Source of the DNA: Gabonibacter massiliensis
Lineage (GTDB): Bacteria; Bacteroidota; Bacteroidia; Bacteroidales; Marinifilaceae
DNA length: 64,000 bases
Reading direction: 5' to 3'
NCBI GenBank assembly: GCA_001487125.1
Contig: LN913013.1
Location: 1,715,110 to 1,779,109 of the forward strand
Shown here: positions 48,837 through 57,753 of the stretch, one piece after another
How positions within the stretch are numbered: position 1 is the first letter of the stretch
Layout: every line of letters begins with the position of its first letter
Translations under genes and position numbers: made by a program
The notes under the pieces: generated by a model
What the model was told of the DNA's origin: nothing
Databases searched by the model: none
The model's input: only the letters and a program-made list of their open reading frames with translations

Positions 48837-51800
48837 TCATTCTATTTTTATCCACTTTACCGCATCCGCCACAATAGCCACATCCTTCCTTCTCTGAACC
48901 TCCTTATCGGAAAGCTCCACTTTCGCTTCCCCTGCCGGAAAATCGTACTCCCCGAGAGAGGCCCAGCCGGAAGGATTTCCCCGGAGAAAAGCATCAAGAT
49001 TGACCTCTACCTTTTCCGGCTTATCCCCGTGAAAAACCGTGTAGTAATAAACTACACCTCCCGGTCTGCCAGGCCCGGGGACAAGAGATTGTCTGTACAC
49101 TTTCCCCATCACCCGGTAACGTCTCGCTTCCGGCAGGTTGACTCGCCATGTAGCCGTCGATTTCCCTCGCCCTCCGCTAATACAATGACATCCTTGAATC
49201 GAATCCCCTTCCGCTTCTATCGTGACCACCGGAACCCAACGAGAAGTCTCTCCTTCATAAAAATCCCGGACTTCGGGAGCCTTTTGAAACCACTTTTGAA
49301 GCCAGGTAAGATTGCCGTCTACCAACTCGAAACCGGGATCCTGATCATCCACGATAAACTCCCCCTCGTTCCGGTCGGCCAAAAACTCCTCCGCGGGAAT
49401 GGGCCGCCACTCTCTACCGGGCTCCCAAACCGAATCGTTCCTTACGGTCACCCCTTTAAAAAGGAAAATATTCGGCCGATTAGCAGACAAGCCCGTGTTC
49501 ATATTATTGATCGTTACTCTATCCACAGGAGATCTCCCCTTCGGCGAATCTTGCAGGATAAAGGTAAAAGCCTTAGCCTCACCGGGACGTATATAACAAC
49601 TGTAACGTTCCACGGATATCATACTCCCGTACTCGATAGAAACCACACCACCTGTTTTACCCATGTTCATGATTTTGCCTTCCGCCTTAAACATCCTCGT
49701 CTTCGGATTATAATACATTATTCCCCTCTTCATTCGGAAAAATTGCTCGTGCCGGGTCGTGACCCAGTCCGAAACCATACTATCTATATCCACTCCCCAA
49801 CGGGCGGTCCATACATCTGCCAACGAATCGTAATCGATCTCCCCTTTACGATAACGGTACAAACTATTCAAACAATCTTTCAACGGGCGTTGAGGAATAT
49901 TTAACGTTAACCGGGTCCATAAATCTTGTACCTTCGTGTAGAATAAACTGTTTTTAAAACGATCGTCCAATTTTTGATCGGATAAAACATCCCGTAACGA
50001 ATGACCGCACAGGTAATCGTATTTCGATTTATTCCGACTGAACATAAACCCGTAAACACTTTGGTCCATGTTAAACGAATTCACGCTGTTTTGCAATTGC
50101 TCGAATACATGCCCTAAAAAAGGATTTTCCAAAGAATGTATCCAGATCTTCCGGTCTCCTCCTAAGGAACCTATACTCCAATCGACAGGTCTATTTTCAT
50201 AATCTGCTCCTTTCCGCCCCATATCCCAAAGCGGGTGGCTACTCCTCTCTCGAACCGTGCCGTTAAACAATCGACCGTGTAAAGCGTCGGTCACCGCAAA
50301 AAATTCGTTCCCGTTTCTGATTTTTCCGGCAGTCATCACCCCCGCCATATCCAGGTCGAATCCCCGTTCCCGAATAAAAGTCATTCCCGGCTCCACGAGT
50401 CCCGCCGACGTTTTTCCCACGTGGGAGGCCAGACGAAACGAAACGGGGACCTCCGACACGTGCAGGTAAGGAGAGCCTGCCTCGTACCAGCTCATCGTCC
50501 GGAAGTTTCTATAATTATGCCAGTACATGACAGGGGGATTCTTCCACAAAGAGGCGAAAGCCTGCCGGCTAACCCCCGAAAAAATAGGCGCCAACCCTTT
50601 CACGAGACTGAAAGAATGGACTTGGAAACCGAACGTTTCATCCACCGGCAAACTATAGTTCCTCGGGTTGGCACCGTACAACGAGATACCGTTCAACGGG
50701 TTCCGGCAGGTAAAACGAATACCGTTTTTCAGCCGCTCGGGAAAGCCCTGCGAGAGAATCGTTTGTTGCGAGGGATTTTCCACGATCAACGTGAAAAGGG
50801 TGAAATCCCGGCCCGTCGCTAACGGCATAAAGGGATTCACCGGGGGAATGGCCACCGGGTACCACGTGCACGCGGGGGTTAACAGGAGAAAATTCTTCCC
50901 GGTGAAAGCCCCCCGACGACCCGTCGGGAAAAAACGATCCCCGTGAAACGTGTCCTCGTACACCTTGTCCGGCAAATGCAGGTCGCAATAACGATCGTCT
51001 ACCCTACCCTCGTATTTCAATCGCAAGGACAAGGTATCTCCTGCCCCCAAGGCCCGGTCGATCAACACGAATTGTTGATACCGCCGGTACGGCAAATCCC
51101 CGCCGCCCGACTGAACCGACGTCACCCGTAATCCAGGATTAAGGAAAAGCACGATTTGACGTAAAGGCTCTTTTTCCCGGTTATAAACCAGCAGGTCGCT
51201 CTCCGCCTTCAAAACATGACCCGACTGGTGCAACCGGATAACGTGCCTCTTTACCCGGCAGGTCGCCTCCTCCCAGTTCCGCTCGAAGCTCGACCGGTAG
51301 GCCGATCGTACCGAACGATCCCGGTAATAGGAATACTCCAGCAAAACGCCACATGTCAAACCCGCTAACAAAAGAGCGATCCCGCTTAGCGCGTGAATCC
51401 TCCCGGTTCCCCCGCGATTCGGCAGGCGTTTCATCCCCCTCGCGCTCCACGCTAACAATCCAATACCGGTCAACGCGTAAGCCGAACGATGCAACAGGTA
51501 ACGGGGAAGATTGATATGCCCCGTGATTTCCGAAAAAAGATTCGGCAACCCGCTTCCCGTGTAATCGAGTGTCCCGTGCAGGTGATAAGGCAACCAGAAC
51601 AAGCAGCACGCCAACCAGATCGCAGAAAGAACGATCGCCGCAAAACGACCTCCGGAAACACTGCTGACCCATAAAGAAAAACCAGCCACCAGCAGCCACG
51701 AGGGAAGATTTAACGTCAACAGGTAAAAAAGATAACACGACCAGCTCACCGGGGCCAAGCTCGTCAGGTTAACGATAAAAACCGAAACCACTATCACCGT

Positions 51801-52166
51801 AACATTCACCAACCCGAAAAGCAACAAGTTACCCGCGACCATCCCCCAGTAGTAAGTCGCGTTATCGGCCGGGCGAGCCCGCGTACTATCGAGAGCCCCC
51901 GGACGGCAAAGCCGCCGGGGAATATCCGCCATCATCACCGCCAGGAACAACGATTGCATCACGCTATACAGGTAAGCGTTTACCAGCGGCATCGAACACG
52001 ACAACGCCATCATCTTCCAGTTGTCGGCTCCCTGTCCTTGCCAGTATATATGACAAGCCACTATCCCGACTAACGACAACAAAGCGAAAAACCGAAAAAC
52101 CCAACTCCTCCCCTGCTGCTTTACCTCGTATCCCGCCACCAAAAACAGTTCATGCAAGTCCATCAT
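48837..52166 (-). CDS. 1109-residue fusion: ABC-2-like membrane domain, M1-peptidase-like region, golvesin-type C-terminal domain (paralog 2)
   Basis: Residues 1-285 hold about seven hydrophobic helices and resemble ABC-2 permeases (KQQGRSWVFRFFALLSLVGIV, PRRLCRPGALDSTRARP between helices). About 290-930 resembles the extracytoplasmic M1-aminopeptidase-like part of Bacteroidetes permease/peptidase fusions (RHVIRLHQSG, LLVYNREKEPLRQIVLFLNPGLRV, LLTPACTWYPVAIPP), but no HEXXH zinc motif exists anywhere. About 937-1109 starts FIVDDQDPGFEL and ends DVAIVADAVKWIKIE, the pattern of golvesin/xanthan-lyase carbohydrate-binding-like domains. Likely an inner-membrane protein with a large periplasmic part. 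It follows an Ig-like gene by 51 bases and is a full-length paralog of the gene at 52918-56247. GC-rich against its small neighbours. Confidence 0.85.
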   Translation of the reverse strand: MMDLHELFLVAGYEVKQQGRSWVFRFFALLSLVGIVACHIYWQGQGADNWKMMALSCSMPLVNAYLYSVMQSLFLAVMMADIPRRLCRPGALDSTRARPADNATYYWGMVAGNLLLFGLVNVTVIVVSVFIVNLTSLAPVSWSCYLFYLLTLNLPSWLLVAGFSLWVSSVSGGRFAAIVLSAIWLACCLFWLPYHLHGTLDYTGSGLPNLFSEITGHINLPRYLLHRSAYALTGIGLLAWSARGMKRLPNRGGTGRIHALSGIALLLAGLTCGVLLEYSYYRDRSVRSAYRSSFERNWEEATCRVKRHVIRLHQSGHVLKAESDLLVYNREKEPLRQIVLFLNPGLRVTSVQSGGGDLPYRRYQQFVLIDRALGAGDTLSLRLKYEGRVDDRYCDLHLPDKVYEDTFHGDRFFPTGRRGAFTGKNFLLLTPACTWYPVAIPPVNPFMPLATGRDFTLFTLIVENPSQQTILSQGFPERLKNGIRFTCRNPLNGISLYGANPRNYSLPVDETFGFQVHSFSLVKGLAPIFSGVSRQAFASLWKNPPVMYWHNYRNFRTMSWYEAGSPYLHVSEVPVSFRLASHVGKTSAGLVEPGMTFIRERGFDLDMAGVMTAGKIRNGNEFFAVTDALHGRLFNGTVRERSSHPLWDMGRKGADYENRPVDWSIGSLGGDRKIWIHSLENPFLGHVFEQLQNSVNSFNMDQSVYGFMFSRNKSKYDYLCGHSLRDVLSDQKLDDRFKNSLFYTKVQDLWTRLTLNIPQRPLKDCLNSLYRYRKGEIDYDSLADVWTARWGVDIDSMVSDWVTTRHEQFFRMKRGIMYYNPKTRMFKAEGKIMNMGKTGGVVSIEYGSMISVERYSCYIRPGEAKAFTFILQDSPKGRSPVDRVTINNMNTGLSANRPNIFLFKGVTVRNDSVWEPGREWRPIPAEEFLADRNEGEFIVDDQDPGFELVDGNLTWLQKWFQKAPEVRDFYEGETSRWVPVVTIEAEGDSIQGCHCISGGRGKSTATWRVNLPEARRYRVMGKVYRQSLVPGPGRPGGVVYYYTVFHGDKPEKVEVNLDAFLRGNPSGWASLGEYDFPAGEAKVELSDKEVQRRKDVAIVADAVKWIKIE

Positions 52167-52217
52167 TTCTCGTTTTAAATTTTACTTAGGCCAATACAAG
52201 CATTTTAGATCTCCAAA

Positions 52218-52721
52218 TCAAACTTTTGGTCCGGTACAAATCAATTGAGCGAAAGGATTACTTACCTTGTTCATTTTTAAATGATCTGTTTGCCCCGTAA
52301 TAACCGCCATAGGAGAACCAGAGACGGTAAGGGTAACACATATTCTATATTCAAAATATGGATTTGCATGCTCATCTATAACATAACACCCGAACCAGTA
52401 ATCTCCTTCATCTTCCACACATACTCCGGCTTTTACAAATGCAGATACTTGTCCCAAATTTCTATATCTTGGAATCGCACCAGGTAGAACAAAACAAAGA
52501 ATAACATCAGGTACTCCACTAAAAATTCCTAAAAAACTAACATGAAAAGTTCCTCCAGGACTACATGTTTGAGTACGATAAATTATTCCACTCCTTGCTG
52601 TATTTGTCAACATCATTTCAAACTCAGGTGATACAACATTTGAATTTTGCGCCATTCCTGTTAAAACTCCTCCTGCAAGAAGAATCAACGTTACCGCCAC
52701 GAATTGAATTGTCTTTTTCAT
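52218..52721 (-). CDS. Secreted Ig-like protein C (with cysteines)
   Basis: 167 residues. Signal peptide about 1-24 ending TGMAQ. The mature part is beta-rich and shows the Ig motif DEGDYWFGCYV at about 104-114 (Asp-x-Gly-x-Tyr-x-x-x-Cys) and an upstream Cys at 53 and 76. It is more diverged than the two 147-residue relatives, but shares signal peptide style, leader and cassette position. Lies directly upstream of the 1109-residue paralog 2, with 51 bases between. No known family recognised; binding partner unknown. Confidence 0.7.
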   Translation of the reverse strand: MKKTIQFVAVTLILLAGGVLTGMAQNSNVVSPEFEMMLTNTARSGIIYRTQTCSPGGTFHVSFLGIFSGVPDVILCFVLPGAIPRYRNLGQVSAFVKAGVCVEDEGDYWFGCYVIDEHANPYFEYRICVTLTVSGSPMAVITGQTDHLKMNKVSNPFAQLICTGPKV

Positions 52722-52725
52722 GATC

Positions 52726-52815
52726 TTAAAATTTAAAGCTTTGAAAAATAATTAGCTTCGGGAATAATTTCCTTTCAATTATCCCCATGATCCCCGGGCA
52801 TTTACTACCCGCCAT
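52726..52815 (-). CDS. Short leader ORF before Ig-like gene C
   Basis: 29 codons plus stop, starting ATGGCGGGTAGT behind AAAGGAGTGTA, a strong Shine-Dalgarno. It ends five bases before the Ig-like ATG. The encoded peptide (MAGSKCPGIMGIIERK...) is not like those of the other two leaders, so the ORF's coding value is uncertain; the position and ribosome site are conserved. Confidence 0.35.
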   Translation of the reverse strand: MAGSKCPGIMGIIERKLFPKLIIFQSFKF

Positions 52816-52844
52816 TACACTCCTTTAGCTTATTTCCAGATCAC

Positions 52845-52917
52845 ATTATAATCACTCCAATCACCCAATCTCTGAATCTTTTAATCTAAAATCGTCAATC
52901 TACAATTTACAATTATT
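52845..52917. repeat. Intergenic repeat after the first fusion gene
   Basis: AATCACTCC, AATCACCC, AATCTCTG, AATCTTTT, AATCTAAAATCGTC then AATCTACAATTTACAATTATT. Both word types of the family occur side by side at this cassette border. Confidence 0.6.
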
Positions 52918-55900
52918 TCATTCCACTTTTATCCATTTCACCGCATCCGCCACGATAGCCACCTCTTTCCGCCGACGCACCTCCTTGTCCGAGAGGGTTA
53001 CGCTCACCTCGCCGGCCGGAAGATCGTATTCCCCTATAAGCGCCCAGCCCGAAGACCCCGATAGTTCGGCATCCAAACTGACCTCCGCTTTTTCCTCCCG
53101 CCCCCCGAAAGAGAGCGTGTAATAGTAGATGATTCCGGAATCGTCAAAAGGTGCTTCCGGCATTGGCAAGTCGGTAGCCATAACTATTTTCTGCGGTCTG
53201 AGGTGGATACGGTATACTTTTCCCATAACCCGGTAACGTCCCGGCTCCGGAATATTCGCTCGCCATGTCGCGGTAGATTTACCGGACCCGCCGCCGATAT
53301 AATGATATCCCCGGATGGCATCGCCGCAAGCAGAGGCATCTATCACGCGTTGCCAAACTTTGGCATCTCCTTGCATTTGAAGCCGAGTCCCGACAACCCG
53401 GGGAGCTTCCTTCCGCCCTTTTTGGAACCACGAGAGATTGCCGTTCTTTACCTCGAACCCCGCGTCCTGATCATCGACGATAAACTCGTTCGGGTTTTCA
53501 TTTTTCATGAATTCGGACACCGGTATCGAACGCCACTCATCCATCAACTCCCAGGGTTTTTCCAACGTTCCCGGATCTCTATACTCGAAGAAAAAAGCCG
53601 CCGGAATGTTGGCCGACAATCCCGTGTTTATACATGAAGCAGATTGCTCCGTTACCAACGTGAACGTCTTTGCCTCTCCCGGTTCGATGCGGCAGACAAA
53701 GCGTTGCACCTGACCGAGAAAACCCCCGCATTCAATGGAAACAATTCCGCTACTGCTTCCAACATTCATCACCTTTCCCCCGATTTTGTAACGCCGAGAA
53801 CCACGATCAAAATAAATCGCGGCATCTTTCACCCTAAAATATTGTTCGTGCCTCGTGGTAATCCAATCCGCTATGACATCCTCCGCGTTTACCCCCCAAC
53901 GCGTATCCCATACCTGTATCAAAGAATCATAGTCCAATTCGCCTTTCCGGTAACGGTATAAACTATCCAGACTTTGTTTCAGCTCCTGTCCCGGAATACC
54001 GGACAAGACCAGACGAGTCCATAAATCGTTGAGCTTATTCCATAACATAATCTCCCCGTTGTCCGCCCATATATCTTTTAAAGAATGCCCGATAAAAGGA
54101 ATATTCTCCTCTTGATTCCCTATCATGGCGTTCGCAGCACCTCTCGCCACGCTAAAATCCGTTGTCGCCAACGCGTTGAATATTCTCCCCATAAAAGGAT
54201 ATTCGGAAGAGTGAACCCAAACCCGTTGCACGTCATCCAAGGAAGAAGCATCATTATCGTTTTTTTCGAAATTCCAGGAGAAAGTTACATCTCTTTTTCC
54301 CAATCCAAGCAGGGGGTGACTATTCTGTTTTCTCCGCATAGAATAGAAAAACTCGGGCTGAAGCACTGTAAGAACCTTGAAGAGCTGCTCTTCATTTTCA
54401 ATCGCCCCGATCGACATCGCTCCGGCAAGCCTCATATCGAATCCCCGTTCCCGCCAAAAGACCATTCCCGGCTCCACCAACCCGGCTTCCGGCTTTCCGG
54501 CGTGAGAATCCGAACGGAACGACACCGGAACCTCCAATAAATACAGGTAAGGATTTTCCGGCTCATACCAATCTCCCGAGCAATAATTTCGAATCGAATT
54601 CAAATTCGATCCCCGCTCTCCCGTCCGCAAAGAGATTATATCGGCTTGCTTTACTTTTGAGAAACACTTCACAAATCGTTTGTCCCAAGTCACGGAACCG
54701 AATTGCAAACTGAAAGTTTCATCCTCCGGAAGCTTGTAATAGTTGTAATCGCCCCCGCATAAAGAGATTCCGTTTAAAGCATGATGACATACGAAAACGA
54801 CGGAATCCCTACTTTCGAATGCCTGTCCCTGAGAAACGACCACCTTTTGCAACGGGCGGTCCACCACCAACCGGAAGCGGGTAAAATCCCGCCCCGTGGC
54901 CATGGGCATCAAGGGATTCACCGGCGGTATCGCCACCGGGTACCACGCCGAGGCAGGAGTCAATAAAAGAAAATCCCGCTCCGCGAAAGCTCCCCGGCGA
55001 CCCGTGGCAAAGAATCGATCGTTATAAAAAGGATTCTCGTAGGCCGTGTCCCTCAAGTGCAGATCGCAAAAACGCTCGTCGATCTTCCCCCCGTAAGCCA
55101 AAAGTATACGCGTAGAATCGCCCGCCCCCAAGGGACGATCGATCAGGATAAACTGCTGATCCCTCCGGTACGGCAGATCCTTCCCGCCCGACTGTAAACC
55201 CGTCACCCGTAAACCGGGATTCAGGAAGAGAACGATCCGTTCCAGCGACTCACGCCCCGGGTTATAAACCGTCAGATCGCTCTTCGCCCTCAACTCCTTA
55301 CCCTCCTGTCTTAAAGTGATCGCGTTACTCTTTAACCGGCAAGTTCTCTCTTGCCAATTCCGCCGGAAACTATCCCGGTAAACCACCCGTACCTGCCGAT
55401 CCCGGTAATAGGAATATTCCAACGCCACGCCGCAAAGCAAACCGGCCATACCCAAAAAAAGACCTAAACAACGATTCAGCCTTAAACCGGCCGCACCATT
55501 CGACAAACGCCCCATCTTTCCCGCGCACAGCGCCAACAACCCCGCCCCCGCCAAAAGATACGTCAACCGGTGCAACAAATAGCCGCAAGGGTTCGCGTGC
55601 CCCGTGATATCCGAGAACAAATTGGGGATCCCGCTCGCCATGTAATCCAGCGTACCGTGAACCTGATAAGGCAACCAAAAAATCGAGCCCGCCAACCAGC
55701 ACACGGGAATCACCATCGCCAGTACACGGGAACGGAACAAATAACTCAACCACAACGTCAACCCGCCGATAAACACCCACGAGGGAATCGTCAACGTCAA
55801 CAAATAAAAAAGATAGTAGTTTAAACTCAACGGAGCTACACTCGCCAGGTTCACCGCCAACACGGAGACCCCGATCACCGCGAGATCCACGAGCAGGAAA

Positions 55901-56247
55901 AGCACGAGATTACCCAGGAGCACGCCCCAGTAATACGTCGCGGTTCCCACCGGACGGGCGTAAAGACTTTCCACAGCTCCCTTCCGTGCCAATCGCCGGG
56001 GCACATCCGCCATCATCACCACCAAAAACAACGACTGCACCACACCCAACAGGTAAGCATTCACCAACGGCATCGAACAAGGCAAAGCCACCATCTTCCA
56101 GTTGCCGCTATGCCCCCACCCCTGCCAATAGGCGTGACACCCGACCACTCCCGCCAAAGCCACCAGCACGAAAAACAAAAACACCCGGCTCCGGCTTTGC
56201 TGCTTCAGCTCGTAACCGGCTACCAAAACCAAATCACTCCAACTCAT
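52918..56247 (-). CDS. 1109-residue fusion: ABC-2-like membrane domain, M1-peptidase-like region, golvesin-type C-terminal domain (paralog 1)
   Basis: Same length and layout as the gene at 48837-52166. Membrane part about 1-285 (KQQSRSRVFLFFVLVALAGVVGC, PRRLARKGAVESLYARP), pseudo-M1 part to about 920 (LTVYNPGRESLERIVLFLNPGLRV, LLTPASAWYPVAIPPVNPLMPMATGRDF) and golvesin-type end (FIVDDQDAGFEVKNGNL ... VAIVADAVKWIKVE). HEXXH is absent here too, so both copies are expected to be non-peptidases. The middle third (about 500-730) is the most diverged between paralogs, while the ends are close. Preceded by Ig-like gene A at 193 bases, with a hairpin and repeats between. Confidence 0.85.
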   Translation of the reverse strand: MSWSDLVLVAGYELKQQSRSRVFLFFVLVALAGVVGCHAYWQGWGHSGNWKMVALPCSMPLVNAYLLGVVQSLFLVVMMADVPRRLARKGAVESLYARPVGTATYYWGVLLGNLVLFLLVDLAVIGVSVLAVNLASVAPLSLNYYLFYLLTLTIPSWVFIGGLTLWLSYLFRSRVLAMVIPVCWLAGSIFWLPYQVHGTLDYMASGIPNLFSDITGHANPCGYLLHRLTYLLAGAGLLALCAGKMGRLSNGAAGLRLNRCLGLFLGMAGLLCGVALEYSYYRDRQVRVVYRDSFRRNWQERTCRLKSNAITLRQEGKELRAKSDLTVYNPGRESLERIVLFLNPGLRVTGLQSGGKDLPYRRDQQFILIDRPLGAGDSTRILLAYGGKIDERFCDLHLRDTAYENPFYNDRFFATGRRGAFAERDFLLLTPASAWYPVAIPPVNPLMPMATGRDFTRFRLVVDRPLQKVVVSQGQAFESRDSVVFVCHHALNGISLCGGDYNYYKLPEDETFSLQFGSVTWDKRFVKCFSKVKQADIISLRTGERGSNLNSIRNYCSGDWYEPENPYLYLLEVPVSFRSDSHAGKPEAGLVEPGMVFWRERGFDMRLAGAMSIGAIENEEQLFKVLTVLQPEFFYSMRRKQNSHPLLGLGKRDVTFSWNFEKNDNDASSLDDVQRVWVHSSEYPFMGRIFNALATTDFSVARGAANAMIGNQEENIPFIGHSLKDIWADNGEIMLWNKLNDLWTRLVLSGIPGQELKQSLDSLYRYRKGELDYDSLIQVWDTRWGVNAEDVIADWITTRHEQYFRVKDAAIYFDRGSRRYKIGGKVMNVGSSSGIVSIECGGFLGQVQRFVCRIEPGEAKTFTLVTEQSASCINTGLSANIPAAFFFEYRDPGTLEKPWELMDEWRSIPVSEFMKNENPNEFIVDDQDAGFEVKNGNLSWFQKGRKEAPRVVGTRLQMQGDAKVWQRVIDASACGDAIRGYHYIGGGSGKSTATWRANIPEPGRYRVMGKVYRIHLRPQKIVMATDLPMPEAPFDDSGIIYYYTLSFGGREEKAEVSLDAELSGSSGWALIGEYDLPAGEVSVTLSDKEVRRRKEVAIVADAVKWIKVE

Positions 56248-56277
56248 ACTATTCTATTTTTAATTTTACACCACACA

Positions 56278-56345
56278 TCTATTGTAAATTGTAGATTGAA
56301 GATTGACGATTATTTAGTGATGACGAGATTCTGTGATTAAAGGAT
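56278..56345. repeat. Intergenic repeat between Ig-like A and fusion paralog 1
   Basis: ATTGTAAATTGTAGATTGAAGATTGACGATT then GATTCTGTGATTAAAGGATTT; family words in the opposite orientation to those at 48728. Confidence 0.55.
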
Positions 56346-56394
56346 TTACCTGTAACGGAATCTCTTCATCGACTATTTACCTTTGTCTATTGAT

Positions 56395-56421
56395 AGCACT
56401 TTTACCCCGTCCCTAAGTGCT
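56395..56421 (-). terminator. Conserved hairpin after Ig-like gene A
   Basis: AGCACTT and AAGTGCT arms around a 13-base loop, 20 bases after the stop codon. No T-run follows, so it may be a processing or stability element rather than a full terminator. Confidence 0.45.
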
Positions 56422-56440
56422 ACCTTAAGTACTGTTAGGA

Positions 56441-56884
56441 TCAATCGTATTTCACAATTAATCGATCTCCATAAGAAAAATAATCTGTTGTCCCCTTTTT
56501 TACAACAAGATAATAAACTCCCTCATCAGAAGTCTGAATATCAGACAAGGTTATATAAATATTAGTTTTAGAATAATTACAAGAAATAACGAATCTATAA
56601 TCCCCAGGAGTTGGACGATAGATGAACCCGTTATTTCCCAAAGCAATAATAAATTTGGGAGCTTGCCCAGAACGTTGAAAATATAACATAGCAATATCCC
56701 AATTTTCTAAATTTAATAGAAAGTATGACCATTGAACAGTACTTCCTGGTCTCGCAATAATCTCGCCACCAGTATTACTTATAATTTGAGGAATACCATC
56801 TTCATTACTTTGAGCTACTCCATCACATACATCCCCAGCAAAGAAGAATACCGATACCATAAATAACATCATAACCTTTTTCAT
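56441..56884 (-). CDS. Secreted Ig V-like protein A
   Basis: 147 residues. Signal peptide 1-25 (ending GVAQ). The mature chain of about 120 residues follows the order of an immunoglobulin V-type domain: GGEIIARPGSTVQWSYFLL (strand B), YFQRSGQAPKFII (strand C'-like), YRFVISCNYSKTNIYITLSDIQTSDEGVYYLVV (strands D-F with D-E-G-x-Y-Y) and GDRLIVKYD (strand G). The B- and F-strand cysteines that normally form the disulfide are missing. About 60 percent identical to protein B by hand alignment with no gap. Exported; partner unknown. Confidence 0.75.
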   Translation of the reverse strand: MKKVMMLFMVSVFFFAGDVCDGVAQSNEDGIPQIISNTGGEIIARPGSTVQWSYFLLNLENWDIAMLYFQRSGQAPKFIIALGNNGFIYRPTPGDYRFVISCNYSKTNIYITLSDIQTSDEGVYYLVVKKGTTDYFSYGDRLIVKYD

Positions 56885-56985
56885 GACCTTAAAATTTTAA
56901 TGTTTAATAGAAAAATTAATTTCGAAGATGAACTATTCTCTGTCATCTCCATGTTCATACAATCAGGGACTATATTCCCCGTCAT
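56881..56985 (-). CDS. Short leader ORF coupled to Ig-like gene A
   Basis: 34 codons plus stop, start ATGACGGGGAATATA behind AAAGGAGGATA. Its TGA overlaps the Ig-like start as ATGA, the classic arrangement for translational coupling. Peptide begins MTGNIVPDCMNMEM. The first 20 codons are nearly the same as in the leader at 57754-57834. Confidence 0.45.
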   Translation of the reverse strand: MTGNIVPDCMNMEMTENSSSSKLIFLLNIKILRS

Positions 56986-57019
56986 TATCCTCCTTTGAAC
57001 TATTTTCAGATCACATTTA

Positions 57020-57225
57020 AAAAGCAGATTTTTGAAAATGGTACCATTTTATTCTAAATCACCTACTCCCCATCACTTTATTGTAAATTGTAAACTATGA
57101 GAATTCCGTGATTTAATGATTTCGTGACTAAGAGATTTAATTTGAATCACCTAAATCTTTTAATCTACAAATTATTTTTATCTACAATCGTCAATCTCTT
57201 TAATCACCCAATCTCTTCATCGACT
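57020..57225. repeat. Repeat-filled gap between Ig-like B and A
   Basis: Between the leader of A and the hairpin of B lie family words (TTATTGTAAATTGTAAACTATG, GTGATTTAATGATTTCGTGAC, AATCACCTAAATC, TCTACAATCGTCAATC, AATCACCCAATC). No ORF with coding character is visible. Confidence 0.55.
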
Positions 57226-57245
57226 ATTTATCTTCGTCTATTTAT

Positions 57246-57272
57246 AGCACTTTTACCCCGTCCCTAAGTACT
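57246..57272 (-). terminator. Conserved hairpin after Ig-like gene B
   Basis: Same 27-base element as at 56395-56421 with one change in an arm (AGTACTT for AGCACTT) that keeps pairing as a G-U wobble. Nineteen bases after the stop codon. Confidence 0.45.
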
Positions 57273-57290
57273 ACCTAAGTGCAATCAGAA

Positions 57291-57734
57291 TCAGAGAGAT
57301 AACACGGTTAATTGATCGCCAGCAGAGACACAATCCATTGTTCCTTTTCTCACTAAAAGATAATAAACTCCCTCATCAGAAGCCTGAGCATTAGACAAGG
57401 TTACATAAATAACAGTTTTACTATAATTATTAGAAATACTGAATCTATAATTCGGAGGATATGCACGATGAATATTTCCATTACAATCCAAAGAAATAAT
57501 AAATTTAAGACGCTCGCCAGGGCGTTGAACAAATAACGCAGCATAACTCCAATTTTCTAAGTTTAATAGAGCATATGACCATTGAGCAGTATTCCCTGCT
57601 CTTACAACTATTTCTCCACGAGCATCACTTATAATTTGAGAAGTACCATTCTCATTATTTTGTGCCACTCCATCAAATGCTTCCCCAACAAAGAAGAAAA
57701 CCGATAACACGAATAACATCATAATTTTTTTCAT
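57291..57734 (-). CDS. Secreted Ig V-like protein B
   Basis: 147 residues, gap-free paralog of A. Signal peptide 1-25. V-type pattern: GEIVVRAGNTAQWSYALL, FVQRPGERLKFII at 69-80 (like the W-x-R-Q-x-P-G framework of V domains), YRFSISNNYSKTVIYVTLSNAQASDEGVYYLLV (97-128) and GDQLTVLSL at the end (like the G strand of V domains). Cys is absent at both canonical positions. The segments between C' and D (LDCNGNIHRAYPPN) and between F and G (RKGTMDCVSA) are among the positions that differ most from A. Confidence 0.75.
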   Translation of the reverse strand: MKKIMMLFVLSVFFFVGEAFDGVAQNNENGTSQIISDARGEIVVRAGNTAQWSYALLNLENWSYAALFVQRPGERLKFIISLDCNGNIHRAYPPNYRFSISNNYSKTVIYVTLSNAQASDEGVYYLLVRKGTMDCVSAGDQLTVLSL

Positions 57735-57753
57735 AGCTTTAAAATTTAAATGT

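Noticed and set aside
48837-52166. Plus-strand ORFs of up to 291 codons inside the fusion genes
   Set aside because: They are mirror frames of GC-rich coding DNA with Arg/Pro-rich composition and no recognisable domains.
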